A DNA stretch of 64,000 bases from Steinernema hermaphroditum (GCA_030435675.1 CM059622.1:12524001-12588000), one strand, 5' to 3'. Positions 1 to 11,237 are shown, counted from the stretch's first letter. Program-made: numbers and translations. Notes: a model not told the origin generated them from the sequence alone.

Positions 1-326
1 GCAGAATAGGAGCCGGAGGTGTCAGGATCGGGATGGGAGCAGGACAAGGAAGTGGTGCCGGGCAGGGAAGTGGGAGTGGTGGAGGGGGGCAGACGATGGG
101 AAGTGGAGGTGGTGGGGGAGGTGGGCATGGAGGAGGGCTGAGACACAGTGGAGGAGGGCAAACGGGTGGCGGAGGACAAGGAAGAGGTGGAAGAGGACAG
201 AGCGGAGCCGGAGGTGGAGGACAGGGCGGCGGGGGTACCATAAGCCCGCAGCCGCACATTCCTAAGGCACCCGATGCGGAGGCTACCAGCAGGGCGATAG
301 AGAAGATTATGTTCGCCATCGTGTAG
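1..326 (+). CDS. Glycine-rich protein, 3' end of a gene cut by the window edge
   Basis: The frame is open from the first bases to a TAG at 324-326, so the coding part probably continues to the left. About 75 residues are almost only Gly, Ser, Gln and Arg in GGGGQ/GSGAGQG-type low-complexity repeats, followed by an ordinary tail (PQPHIPKAPDAEATSR, then IEKIMFAIV). The internal ATG at 33 is probably not the true start. Such tracts occur in secreted structural or cuticle-associated proteins and in RNA-binding proteins. No domain is visible that would decide between them, and the short folded tail is not one I recognise. The biased composition makes the coding call less safe than usual. Confidence 0.45.
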   Translation, partial: RIGAGGVRIGMGAGQGSGAGQGSGSGGGGQTMGSGGGGGGGHGGGLRHSGGGQTGGGGQGRGGRGQSGAGGGGQGGGGTISPQPHIPKAPDAEATSRAIEKIMFAIV

Positions 327-1944
327 AAACGGTCAACTTCACTCAAAGGAGTAGTCGAGTGAGACAACTGTGAAGATTAGCAGTCAGTGAGCTCCTTATA
401 AACCGTCGACAGCTTTGAGTGACACGATGACGCAAGGCGAAGAAACCGGTCGGCGCCGACGCGACCCTCCTTGAAACTTTTCACTTTTCTTCTAGCTGAG
501 ATGCATAAGCTCAAACCGGATAGAGATAATTTCCGTTCATGTGTGTGGTGAAAAACGGCAAGACATGCGATCGGTGAGTTGTGATCGAAGCGTCTACCGC
601 CTGAGGGATATCGTGCGTCATTGCAACGAAGTGGAATTGGAAAGTGACTCATGCGTCGCAAGGTCATTTAGCGAGAAACGGAGATTTCATTGGCAGCAGA
701 CACAAGCTGCTAGATTTAGAATTGAATTGGTGTATTTCGTATTATCCACCTGCAAACGATCCATAGAATGGCATTTATATTGAAAGAGCAAACAGACCTT
801 GTTGGTTCGATTCAGAAACTATACTTCTGCACGCCTCTCCTTTAACAAGCATGACATTTCAGAAACGGAACTAATAACCTCAAAACCTTTGACTACCTAC
901 AAAACTATGTCCACTGTTGTTTAGTATCACATTGCCCTGAGTACTGGGTACAATGAATGACGTCAGTGATTGGGAGTACACATGCACTCGCGTGGGACAT
1001 ATATTCGACCGCCATTTTATAAGTATATCTGCAGCACTTATCACTTCAATAAAGTTCAAGAAATCGGTCGGTTTTATTGAGCCAAAAATACAAACTATGC
1101 TGTGTTTTACCAGGTTGTGCCTAAAGTTCCCGAAAACTTTTCCTTAATATTTTTTATACAAATTTTTATAGAAGTTTTTTTTATATAAGTTATACAAATT
1201 TTTTATTTGGATATGGTTTTCGCAGTGTACATAATGTCGCATGTTATGAACGGTTTTGTAGAGAATTTATCGCTCTTTTACAAGCTGTATATTTTGGATT
1301 CTGAGCTTACGCTATGCGCTTAAGAAGGTTAAGAAAGAATGTATACATTTACTTAACGTAATGTCGGGCGAGGACCACACGCATCGAAATTATTAGAAAA
1401 ACTAGACTATCGCCATAATGCTAAAGAATTTCAATACCTGCGAGCTCCTTTCACTAGAAGTATACAGCTTGGAAATCGTACTTTCGGATCATCGCACTCT
1501 CTCGCTCGACGGCACAACATTTGGGGGGGGGAGTAAAAAATATTAATAGAGATCCAGAAAAAGGGACCCACTTGAGTACATAGCTTCTTAACTCTAAGTG
1601 TTATACCACATCGACGAGTAAAAGTAGCGGAAAACATTAGACAAATGATAATGAGGCAAAGTGACCAAATTTAGACAGAACACCTTGATGGAATATAGAA
1701 TTGCTAGAATAAAGGTGATAGAATCTGTTCGCCATATACTATTGTCTGAATATCCCGTCCGAAGTCAATAAATATTGCGCTATTGTTTAGAACGATCTCA
1801 TAGCAGAATGACATTGACATGAGCACTTTGAATCAACAAACATGCAAATTCGCGACGGTCGATTGTGATCCACTCTGCATTACCATACGCAGTGCGTTTA
1901 CATGTGATAACATCACTCATTGTTTTGGGCGGCTATCGGGAAGG
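327..1944. other. Intergenic, no gene supported
   Basis: Only short unrelated frames are seen. It includes an AT-rich stretch around 1145-1215 built of ATTTTTATA-like runs and a G8 run near 1524. The last 125 bases are open in the frame of the carboxypeptidase start, so an upstream ATG at 1819 is an alternative start for that gene. Confidence 0.5.
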
Positions 1945-3835
1945 ATGCCGTTTTCTACACTTCAAATTACGAGTGTCGATAAGGACGAAACCAGGAAAAG
2001 AATTATACTATTGGCCTCCGCTGCTCTTATGATAATACTGCTCGTCGCGATAAGTATCTTCTTCTACGTGTGGATAGGAAGCAGGTAAGGCCGTTAGGTT
2101 TACTCATCGTCATTCCTAGTTCAGCCACAATGGTTACGTCATTCGCGTTCGTCCGGAGACCGAAAGGCAGCATAATCTGCTCTCTGCTTTACACTCCGAA
2201 GACTTTTTTGAGATCAAATTCGTGAACGAAACAATGATAAATGGGACTACTGCCATTGACCTTATGATTTCGGAAGGAAGCTTGGAGCAGATTGAGAACT
2301 TGTTGGAGCAATTCGGTGCTACTTACGAAATAGTCGAGTTTGTTTCTTGAAGGCGATTGCCTACTAATGCCAAATTACAGAGCCATAGATGAAGAAATTA
2401 CGTTTCCGGAGAAGATCGATGCCTTTATTCTAGGTAAGATTGAGAAGATTGAGCAAGCAGTATGTACTAAATGGGACCACTGCAACCTGACGTGCAGTTT
2501 TCCCCATTGAAGTTTCGCTTTCAGGACACCACAATTCTTACAATACAATTGTCAAGTGGATGGAGGAATTGACATTGACCTACAGCGGACTTGTGGAAAC
2601 GTTTACAATGGGGAAGACGCATGAATCGAGAGATATTGTAGGAATACGGGTATGCCCATGTGTTTGTACTATCAGCAACATGCTGCAAACAGATCGGTAT
2701 GACTCCCTCCGACACGCCGAAGCGAGCTGTTTGGATTGATGGTGGCATTCATGGACGTGAATGGGCCGCCGTGCACGCCGTTACCTTCTTCATCCACCAA
2801 CTGCTCTGCCAGTATGGTATCGATCAACAGATGACGAAATACGTAGACCAACTGGAATTCTACATCGTCCCCGTTGTCAATCCTGATGGCTACGAATACA
2901 CTCGCTCGGCGATCGATAATCGTCTTTGGCGTAAAAACCGAAGTGCGAGGAAGTGCAACGAAACGGGATATTGCTGTCAGGGAGTGGATTTGAACAGAAA
3001 TTTCGATGTGTTCTTTGGAGGTAGAGTTCTGTGGATCCCATCAGATCTACTTGATCGACAAGTGACAAAGGACATCTCTTGTTCGGTGGTGAAATTCAGT
3101 ACTATACGTATCTAACGAGTTACCTTCTTGTCCCCAGTGATCGGCTGATTAATTATCATCACATTTTAGAAAACGGTGCGAGTGACAATCCATGCAGTAA
3201 ATTCTATGCTGGAGAGGGACCGTTCAGTGAACCAGAAACTCAGTAAGACACAGACAGAGAGAAAAGGAAAGGAACGCTTTTAGAGCGGTCAGAGATTTTA
3301 TGTTCTCGGATCAACTCAAGGGTCGAGTTGATGCCTTTGTGACAATGCACGCCTTTGGACAAACTGTACTCCATCCTGACACCATGGGAAACATGTCGCT
3401 GTACATAAACGAAGATGAATTGGCAAGTGCAGCCTCACTTTGATTAACACTAGAAATCGGTTTAGAAATCTCTTGGCTCCAAAGTTGCCGAAGCGATAGC
3501 GAACGTAAAGGGGAGCCAGTTCAAATCCGGCAAAGCGTCGGAGATCATGTGTAAGGAAAATGGCTTATTTGCTGTTTCATGAAATTTAGATGTCTTTTCT
3601 GGATCACACGACTGGGCAGGCTTGGTGGCTGGAGTGACGTATGCTTACTGCATTGAGATGCCTCCGTTGTTCACTCCGCAAAGTAACTGCTACAGCTCAA
3701 GAAGAAATACTTATTTCATACTTTTTAGACAAAGACGTCGGCTTTATGCTGGCGAAAAGTGAGCTTATTCCAACAGCAAAGGAAATCTGGGAAGGCGTGA
3801 AAGTCGTAGTTGAAGCAGCTATGAAGAAAGGTTGA
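1945..3835 (+). CDS. M14 zinc metallocarboxypeptidase (CPA/CPB type) with N-terminal membrane segment, 10 exons, about 451 aa
   Basis: Removes C-terminal residues from peptides. Exons by eye: 1945-2084, 2125-2337, 2381-2433, 2525-2649, 2693-3020, 3170-3242, 3284-3422, 3466-3550, 3590-3682, 3729-3835; all phases join. Order: a hydrophobic segment (residues about 20-43) with Lys/Arg before it, suggesting a signal anchor or uncleaved signal; a propeptide; then the catalytic domain. Zinc ligands are the H and E of HGREW and the H of VTMHAFGQ. The substrate-binding LNRNFD is present, and the general-base Glu lies in YCIEMPP. The exon 7 donor appears to be GC (TTG|GCAAGT); the paralog at 59912-62172 has GT at that site. 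Exons 4 and 7 have exactly the same lengths in both genes (125, 139). The residue before DW in SHDW, where pancreatic CPB has Asp and CPA Ile, is His, so specificity is unclear. ATG 1819 would add 42 residues. Confidence 0.9.
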
Positions 3836-3959
3836 CTCGGCTGCACTTTGTTTACGTTGTGTCCATTGCATGTTCCATTTATGCTCAAAATGAAAGTTTG
3901 TATTTTTTATCATTCAATGTCTTGTGGGTCCATTGGTCGCTCTCTGAGTGTCTGGTTGG

Positions 3960-4190
3960 TCTGATGGTAAAACCTGTGACAGTTGTGAGTTTTCCGGCTT
4001 CCAGAGGGAATTGGGACACCCGGAAGCCGTAGTCCCGCCACCGCTGACAACAAGACGTCCGACTGCGTGGGAAGTCATCCGGAAAGTCGCCGACGCTCGG
4101 AGGTTGACGCTCCTGGGTACTACCACCGGCGAAGACTCAGCTTTTGGACCAAACACTCGTTTCTCCGAAGCCAGCCTTGAGAATTAGAAA
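3960..4190 (+). repeat. Dispersed repeat with captured reading frame, copy 1
   Basis: Copy 1 of a family found five times in the window (also about 13240-13600 on -, 26108-26190 on +, 45200-45430 on -, 48575-48700 on -). The shared core reads GFQRELGHPEAVV followed by PPPLT in one frame, then a segment reading EVIRKVADARR in this copy. Copies differ by small indels, and the reading frame past the core is broken differently in each. Function unknown; it behaves as a mobile or segmentally duplicated gene fragment. Confidence 0.65.
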
Positions 4191-4774
4191 CGCGCGACGT
4201 CTACGACCGATTCGATATCAACGCCACGCACTGAATAAAGCCTGCAGTAAGTGACATTCTCTGTTTTGTCTATTTTCGGCTATGCAAGGCGCAACACCTT
4301 TGATTCATGTCTCTGACTATTCTCCATAAACGGTTGAAGTCTCACACTGCTCATGGATCAGTGCTATGTAGACGAGAATCCTTGATGCCGAAACGTACCT
4401 TCGAGATCCGAGATTCAAGACTCGAAACTGAAGGCTGGTCCCTCCTTCGCCAAATATGCGAGGGTCCGAGGAAAAAAAGATGTCTTTGTCCTTTTTTAAC
4501 CTCATTGCAATTGTTTCCCGTTTTTCTTTTCCATCGTTTCTCAAACAACCGTAACGAATACGTTCAAATTCAGAAAAGTACAGACCATCGACATGTATGG
4601 TCCAACAGAAACGAATAATAACCAGAAGGTGACTGATCACATACAGATTGGAAATGCGCATAATCTTCCATCTGAATGTACTAACTCACTTGATATCAGA
4701 AATATATATTGCGAAAATAGATGATGCTTATCATTTGAGGCATTTTCAATGCACCATAGCTTAACACTAACAAA
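4191..4774. other. Intergenic, no gene supported
   Basis: Contains an AATAAA at about 4233 but no coding frame I can support. Open frames on both strands around 4310-4660 overlap each other and show no domain or paralog in the window. Confidence 0.4.
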
Positions 4775-5290
4775 GAATTGTTAAAAAATGTGTATACGGC
4801 TGATGCGGCTGAAATTTGACGCTCTAGTGCTACTACATGTGCCTGTTATTCCTACAAAATACTAGCGACGCTGGGCATCTTACGCATGCTGAAAAGGGTA
4901 TTGTTGAGGGCAGATCGAAGCATGTTTTAAGGTAAACAGTCTAGACAACCCCTTCATATGTAGCGTGTATTATTCTGTATGTTCGTGTGTGCCTCGAGTA
5001 AAGGACTTGTTGTGTGCCCCCTGCTTCCACAGCATCACACAGACCATACTATCCTTTCTCATCGACGACGCATCTGTTTCTCACCGGATACCAAATGTTT
5101 TTAAAGTAAATAATCGGTCATTTGGGAATTGCTGCTAAGAAACGTACATTACGTCGGTGAGAAAGGATGGCGTACCCTGTTTAATCTGCCTAAAGTATCG
5201 CTAATATTTTACAGGAATAATATGGTCATGTAGTAGTACCAATGCGCCAAATTTCAGCCGAATGGTTCGTATACACTTTGAATAGTTATT
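4775..5290. repeat. Imperfect inverted-repeat (foldback/MITE-like) element
   Basis: The left arm (about 4775-5095) and the reverse complement of the right arm (about 5120-5290) share blocks such as CGGCTGAAATTTG, CTACTACATG and TTATTCCT, in the same order; further in, ATCCTTTCTCA is also inverted. Identity by eye is roughly three quarters, with gaps. No transposase frame. Ends and target duplication were not resolved. Confidence 0.6.
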
Positions 5291-5761
5291 TTTAAATGCG
5301 ACGATTAAGAACCATTGTCATTGCGACTGTTTTTCAACAATTATCTATACCAGTGACAATCGTCAAAGTTCGTTTTGTTTACAAATTTGACGCGCTTTGA
5401 ATACTTACCTTTGCACTCTCAAACGTTAATCGAACCACCACGCAATGCGCAATGTGTCTACTACCACAGGTGGAATTTTATTTACACTTTAGCAACACCC
5501 GCATTCTTTTTAATTCAGCTGAAAACGGTTTTGCCGAAAGAACTTTTGAAATTCCACGAAAATGATGTCTCGCATTGTCGAAAGAGCTGACGGCGTCCCT
5601 TTTTTTGCGCAACTAAGGCGTTCGACTGCTAATCTGTTAACTCAATTTATTTAATTCGCTTGTTATTTAGTATCCTACTTCCGATGCCACAACAGATTAA
5701 AAGCGTTCAACGAAGCAGGCTGATAGATCTGTGGCTTGCCATTTATCTTCATTAGTCGGCA

Positions 5762-6745
5762 ATGGAGTTCCTCACTTATGAGATCTACACTATTCTTATT
5801 ATTGCTACTGCGTCACTCTTTTTTGTTATATCTGCAGTTGGCTCATATCTGATCCTGTTCAAAACGCCGCCAGCAATGGAAGCGTACAAATTTTATTTCC
5901 TCTATCTAAACGCAGCTTATCAAATGCTCGTCTTTTTTCTTGCAATCTTCGGCCGCATCGACGTTGAGTTATATAGCAATGGACGGGTTTCCTTCGCTCT
6001 CGTCGGCCTCGTTCAAGTGTTTCCTGCAAGCTTCGTTTACATTGAACTATTCTTCGTCCTCTTTAGCATAGTAACTATAATTAATGCCGTATTCTTGCCT
6101 TTTCTGTATCGTTACTGCCATGTTTGCCACCCAAATTCGTTCTATTGCACCAATCCGGTGTGGCCGAAGGCGATAAACACATCCCTAACGATCGCCGCTG
6201 TGCCTCAATCTGCGTTCTTTGTCCTATGTCTGTATTTGTATGCAGAGGTAAGTCTCGCTCTAGGCCACGTTTGCTTATAGTGGTTTTAGGATATCCCTGT
6301 TCCACAGCCTGATCGGCTCGTGGCATCTTTCTCAATTTCCCCTTTGCTGAGTATATTTTTATCAGTTGCACTCATATATCTGTTCTCGCTAGTGGCCGCT
6401 TTATATTTCTTCATGTACAGAGCTATTTCGACGCTAAAATCTCAAATGTCGCAAGCAAGCGAGAGGACAAAAGAAATGCAGAGAATGCTGACCATAACGA
6501 TGTTTGTTTCGGCTGTAATTCCTACGCTGTTGGGAGCGATCCCTCTACTATTCGCCTCGTACACCATACTGGCACAGTTGGGAGACAGTTCTCGACTCGC
6601 CTTTCGTCTTATCATTGTCGTCGGCGTTTGGGAAGGTCTGCTTAATATTGTTTCAAATATTTGGCTTGTGAAGCCCTACCGTGACGTCATATTGTCTTGG
6701 GGAGCTTTCAGAAGGAAGAATGTTGTGGTAGTAACACGAACATAA
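5762..6745 (+). CDS. Seven-transmembrane chemoreceptor (Srh/Sri-like), 2 exons, 313 aa
   Basis: Exons 5762-6247 and 6290-6745 (42-nt phase-0 intron, GAG|GTAAGT...TTTTAG). The protein has seven hydrophobic segments. It begins MEFLTYEIYT, has LFKTPPAM then YKFYFLYLN after TM1, RYCHVCHP at the end of TM3, a basic loop before TM6 (ERTKEMQRMLTITM) and ends TM7 with LVKPYRDV. LFKTP and PYR are marks of the nematode Str-superfamily (Srh/Sri) receptors. These are expected in the cilia of chemosensory neurons, signalling through G proteins. Two paralogs follow on the other strand (7179-8187, 9545-10537). A polyadenylation signal AATAAA lies at 6799. The ligand cannot be inferred, and the choice between Srh, Sri and a related clade is uncertain. 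Confidence 0.88.
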
Positions 6746-6859
6746 GCTGATTGTGATCTTGGTGCTAAGCGTCATTTCGTCCCTACTGAATTGTTTTCAA
6801 TAAAAGAGTTTTTCAAAATTTTTGATGCATTCACTCGCTCTTTATTTGCCGTCTCTGAT

Positions 6860-6934
6860 GAATAATTAGGAATGAACTAATAGCGTTCAATTACGACTCG
6901 TAATTGAACGCTATTAGTTCATTCGTAATTAATC
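6860..6934. repeat. Near-perfect long palindrome between convergent receptor genes
   Basis: Bases 6871-6896 and 6898-6923 are exact reverse complements (26-bp arms, one central C). The symmetry extends to about 6860-6934 with a few mismatches. It sits just after the AATAAA of the + receptor, before the 3' end of the - receptor at 7179. It could be a short palindromic transposon end-to-end pair or a structure affecting transcript ends. Confidence 0.8.
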
Positions 6935-7133
6935 TCCGGGCACTACACCATGCGAAACGGTCATTGTGGCACAAAGAGAGCAGATACCACACCGCTGACG
7001 CAGGTTTCGGCTTGGCGTCCCGTGTGGTCGGGCGGTGATGAAGAGCTTCTTGACCTGATGAATGGAACTTCGGTCCTTGATGAATATCGCTTGTGGCAAC
7101 TTTATGCCTCTTCATACATACACCCTTATCAAT

Positions 7134-7171
7134 GATATATGTATACCTATAACATATATGTATACCTATAC
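7134..7171. repeat. Two-copy short tandem repeat
   Basis: ATATATGTATACCTATA occurs twice in a row with a 19-base period, itself rich in TATA/GTATAC palindromes. It ends just before the 3' end of the - strand receptor gene. Confidence 0.7.
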
Positions 7172-7178
7172 TGGACAT

Positions 7179-8187
7179 TTATTTATTAGCAGATAAACGT
7201 TTCACATTCACACTAGGAACAGCGATCACTATTTTCGACTTCTTAACTAAGGATAGCACAACAGATCTATATGGCTTCACTAACAAGATGGTTGAAATGG
7301 TATACGTGAGTCCTTGACCAACGGCCAGTAGTAGCGCCAGTCTAAATAGATGGGACGAGCCTTCTACTTTGGCAAGTACGGTGAAGATGGCGATAAATAT
7401 GGGTACAGCGCCTAATATAATTGGTATCGCCGCCGAGATTATAAGTGTTATTGTAAGCATTTTCTGCAATTCCCTTGTTTTGCTGCTAGCATCGGCCATC
7501 TTCTCTTTCAGACCTTTTGTCACCAGATATGTAAAAATGCACAACATCAATACGGTTCCGGAAATATAACAAAATACAAAAACAATAAATGCATACAGCA
7601 ATGGCGACAAGGAAGTGCAAATTATGACTCCGTAATACTGTGATGAAGGCATGTTCTGAAAGGCTCTTCAAACACTATTACAAACCGAATTTTACCTCCG
7701 TATACGCAAAATTGACGGTGAACAGAACAGACAGCGATATAGGCATAATGCTACTTAAAGCTGCGTTCACCACACGCTGACGGGAAGAGTTCAGTGAGTA
7801 AGTGGACTTCGGACGACATACGTGACAATAACGGTACAGAAAGGGCATGAATGAACCGTTAGCTATGCCCATTACAGCAAGACATCCGACGAACATTTCT
7901 ATAAGTGCCCCCCGTCCGTCTATCGTAGACATTATCCCATTAAATTCTATGCATATCGAAGCATTTTCATTCAGGGTCACCTCCAAGCGACCGAAAAAGG
8001 ACATGAAGAACGTCATCACCTGATAAGACGTTGACATGTAAAGAAAGTAAAACTTGTACTCTTTAATGGATGTTGGCGTTTTGAACACAACGATGAAGCA
8101 GAAGAACACAGATGTGACAAAAAGCAAGGTGCCCAAAATAATAATGGAAATTGTGTACACATCGTGGGTGATGAAATCCAGAACCAT
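7179..8187 (-). CDS. Seven-transmembrane chemoreceptor (Srh/Sri-like), 2 exons, 322 aa
   Basis: Exons 8187-7696 and 7655-7179 joined by a 40-nt phase-0 intron at the same place as in the gene at 5762 (TAYTE| here, LYAE| there). Shared marks: VFKTPTSI and EYKFYFLYM after TM1, LYRYCHVCRP after TM3, KTRELQKMLTIT before TM6 and LVKPYRSV after TM7. It has seven hydrophobic segments and a short basic tail (NVKRLSANK). It converges on the + strand receptor with about 430 bp between them, and is likely a locally duplicated, inverted paralog. Expected at the membrane of sensory cilia; ligand unknown. Confidence 0.87.
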
Positions 8188-8862
8188 CGACGGTAAGAGA
8201 AGGAAACAGCAGTCGCTTTATCGGCACCTTCTTATTGCCTAGATAGCGTAATATATTCAATTATAACCGAACTGCTAACTAACAGAGCGGTCACCACTGC
8301 TGGGGATCTGATTCCACAGAAGCACCTGCTCCCTAACAACAACGCTACCTAATCGCAGCCGTAGGTCAGACACACTTATTGAAGGAGTAGTGAACTTCGT
8401 CGGTAAAGCAGCTGTTTTGGTCCATTTTAATTTTCTGCGCGATGTAAATAAGTTGCACATTCAGTTTTGGTTATGTTTTGATTAGTCATTGTGTCCCACA
8501 TTTCTTCTGTGTGCATCTATAGGCGTCAGGGTCTGTTTCATATCTTTAGCGGTTGCTTATTTTCCAATATATTAAATTGAACAAAACGAAATATGCACCT
8601 TTTACTTGAACAAAAGCGCGATAGTCACTGCTATAAATCAGACTCTTGCATTGAAAGCATAATGAAATTCACCAATCGAAATTGGTTACCAAACCTTGCG
8701 GAACAGTTTTTATTTACAGGATTGCCCAGAAGCAAGGGTAGGCAAGGGGTGGTCGGATAGTGGTCCCGCAACGAAGTCACTGAATGCTAAATAACTGTGA
8801 ACGGTCCCGCGGGAGAGGAGGTAAAGAGAGCGCGCGGTTTTGTATGCGCCCTCCCTTCCTCA

Positions 8863-9297
8863 ACCAGATGGTATGCAAAAACATCCTAAGCCTATTACTC
8901 ATTTTGGCCTAAATGAGCCATATTTGTCCAAGAGTCATGATTTGCCTTATGATGGTCTCGCAGCGATGTACCTGTTTAAGCGCAAATCTACCGTATTTTA
9001 CACTACTTCGCACAAAAGTGGCCCTCTTAGGTCAAAACCGGCAATGAAACATAGTAATTTCGATATACCGCTGTATAGAGCTAGGCGAGCTCTATCGATT
9101 AGACCCTACTTTACTCCCCACGCGGCCGAAGAAAAAGGGGTAAACAGGCCATTTTATGCTATTCTACCGTATTTTTCTGTCATTCGGGGAAATCGATGCG
9201 TCACCATCATAAGGCAAATCATGACTTTTGATTAAAGATGGCCCATTTGGGCCAAGATTTGCAATAAGTTTCGGGTGTTTTTTGCATACCATCTGGT
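8863..9297. repeat. Foldback element with about 93-bp terminal inverted repeats
   Basis: 8863-8956 and 9204-9297 are near-exact reverse complements (ACCAGATGGTATGCAAAAA ... CATAAGGCAAATCATGA), enclosing about 250 bp with no coding frame. Its right end abuts a mariner transposase relic (9300-9430), suggesting it inserted into that relic. Confidence 0.8.
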
Positions 9298-9299
9298 AG

Positions 9300-9430
9300 A
9301 TCAACACCTGCTGACAACAAAAGGACTTCATGGGGTTCAAATCGGGGCTGCTTGAGGGCTAATCTTCCTTGGTCCAGAAGTCTGGGATCCGCTGCCGATA
9401 GAACTCCATTGTTGATTTGGCTCCATGGGA
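9300..9430 (-). pseudogene. Tc1/mariner transposase C-terminal relic
   Basis: On the - strand the frame reads RIPDFWTKED, a stop in place of the expected Trp, then PSSSPDLNPM. This is the hallmark WPxxSPDLNPM block around the third catalytic Asp of mariner-type transposases. After it the sequence runs straight into the foldback element at 8863-9297. Only about 40 residues can be recognised, so it is a dead fragment. Confidence 0.75.
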
Positions 9431-9544
9431 AGGCGCCTAGTCTTACATACATGTATCGAAATATCCATTCAATTCATGACCGTACTGGCTAACAGAACAC
9501 AAACCGCCAATCTATATTTTATTTTTTATTACATCAGCCACTTT

Positions 9545-10537
9545 TCAATACACCTTAGTAACCATAATGGAAACAACTTTGTTCGGCTTCTTCAGCTTCA
9601 AACAGCACCACATAAAATCCCTGTATGGTTTCACGAGTAGCAAGGTTGCGGCGCTATTAAGAATTCCGAGGACGGTGCACGTGCAAAAAATAATCCTGAA
9701 TATAATCAGCGATTTGGCTGCACTTGTCGTCAGCGCATAAACACCCAAGAAAATAGGAATTGCGCCGAAGACTAAAGGTATAGCAGCCGACATCAGCATT
9801 GTAATGGTCAACATTTTCTGCATTTCTCTCGTCCTTTTACTAACTTGGGCCACCTGGGACAACTTCCAAATGACCCTTAAAATGAATCCACCAGATAGAA
9901 GTACGACAAGAGCGATGTAGCAGACGCCAAGAGCGAGAAATACGTCGAATAATGCAGAAGACGAAAACACAATCTCTGAGTCAGTGCTCGTGGCTGTGAC
10001 CTTCATCAAGGGTGGATTAGTAGATGAAGCGTTTGAACTTACATCTGAATACAAACGGATACTCAGAACGAACATAGCAGCTGCCACTGGGCCGACAATC
10101 GCCGACAGTCCCATGCTAATGGTGATTTGCCACCAGGAGCTCCGAGAGTAGAACGATTTCGGGTGACACACTTGACAGTAGCGATTAAGAAACGACACAA
10201 AGATGGCATTGACTACGCACACTACACTCAAACAACAGAAAAAAAGCTCGACGTAGCCCCATGCGCTACCGAGATATTGTACTGCTCCACTAAACTCGAC
10301 AGATATAGCTCCACTTTGTAATATGTCCAACTCGATCGGTCCAAAAAGGGTCAGAAAGAAAAACAACACTTGATATGACGTGTTCAGATAGAGGAAATAA
10401 TATTTGTGAGCCCGAATCGATGGCGGCGTTTTTCGAATAATAGCGTAGGAACAGAAGGTGGATACACACATGAATAAGCCACCTTCAATGGGCAACAGTG
10501 TTACGTACAGCTCGTGGGAGAAGAAGTCCGAAGCCAT
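9545..10537 (-). CDS. Seven-transmembrane chemoreceptor (Srh/Sri-like), 2 exons, or 1 exon if the in-frame intron is retained
   Basis: The whole region is open in one frame, but the paralogs at 5762 and 7179 have an intron exactly where this gene has GAT|GTAAGT. A 42-nt, in-frame, stop-free intron (10042-10001, containing TACTAAT and ending GATGAAG) fits, giving exons 10537-10043 and 10000-9545. The + paralog intron is also 42 nt. Marks: IIRKTPPSI and HKYYFLYLN after TM1, LNRYCQVCHP after TM3, RTREMQKMLTIT before TM6, LVKPYRDF after TM7. I prefer the start MASDFFSHEL, which aligns with the paralogs; an ATG nine codons upstream (10564) is possible. The spliced product is about 316 aa. Confidence 0.86.
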   Translation of the reverse strand: MASDFFSHELYVTLLPIEGGLFMCVSTFCSYAIIRKTPPSIRAHKYYFLYLNTSYQVLFFFLTLFGPIELDILQSGAISVEFSGAVQYLGSAWGYVELFFCCLSVVCVVNAIFVSFLNRYCQVCHPKSFYSRSSWWQITISMGLSAIVGPVAAAMFVLSIRLYSDVSSNASSTNPPLMKVTATSTDSEIVFSSSALFDVFLALGVCYIALVVLLSGGFILRVIWKLSQVAQVSKRTREMQKMLTITMLMSAAIPLVFGAIPIFLGVYALTTSAAKSLIIFRIIFCTCTVLGILNSAATLLLVKPYRDFMWCCLKLKKPNKVVSIMVTKVY

Positions 10538-10880
10538 CGCAACGAAACAATGGCTACCGCTCAAAATCCGTTTGCCGTCTGGATTTCACCTGCGAAGGAA
10601 AGGCCACACCTGAAATAGGCAATTAAATACCATTAATCCAAGTCGCTGACAAATACTGGGCAGCAACAAGGACATAAATAAAAGGCATTAAAGGGGACAG
10701 TGTCACAACCAAGCAAAGCTGTTTCAGCCGTCCCCTTTATCTGTACTGTCCCTCGTTATTTTAAATCGCCCCCTTTAGGATTTAGATCTCAATCAGTTCC
10801 AGTAATCTACATTCCAGTCCGTTTCCCTTTAGAAGTTCTCGAAAATGACTTGCGCCGACTCCTCTGTTAGTTTTTGTTTC

Positions 10881-11237
10881 TTAACGGGGTGGCCCAAAAG
10901 GGCGGCGACCTTTCGGATGATGACACAACACAAGCCTGCGAGCGGGATTGATACGCATAGCCTACACCAATAAACAAACGGATGACCCTTGTCTTCCACC
11001 CTTGAAGCCTAAGAAGGGCATCTAGATAGAATGCCAAGGATATCATTTCCATGACCATAGTAAGGTGGGACCAGTCGGAAATTGGAATCTCTGAATGACT
11101 TTCTAGACTTCTGTCTAGATGCCCTTCTTAGGCTTCAAGGGTGGAAGACAAGGGTCATCCGTTTGTTTATTGGTGTAGGCTATGAGTATCAATCCCGCTC
11201 GCAGGGCCGCTTGTGTCACCATCCGAAAGGCCGTTAA
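10881..11237. repeat. Foldback/MITE-like element with long inverted repeats
   Basis: Arms 10881-11031 and 11109-11237 are almost exact reverse complements. They share CTTGTCTTCCACCCTTGAAG and TTTGTTTATTGGTGTAGGCTA, and the arm tips are TTAACGG/CCGTTAA. The loop is about 77 bp. One arm carries a roughly 20-bp indel. No coding frame. It lies between the receptor at 9545 and the F-box-like gene at 11425. Confidence 0.85.

Noticed and set aside
4307..4661. Frames of 103 and 114 codons on opposite strands
   Set aside because: Mutually overlapping and without homology or splice signals.
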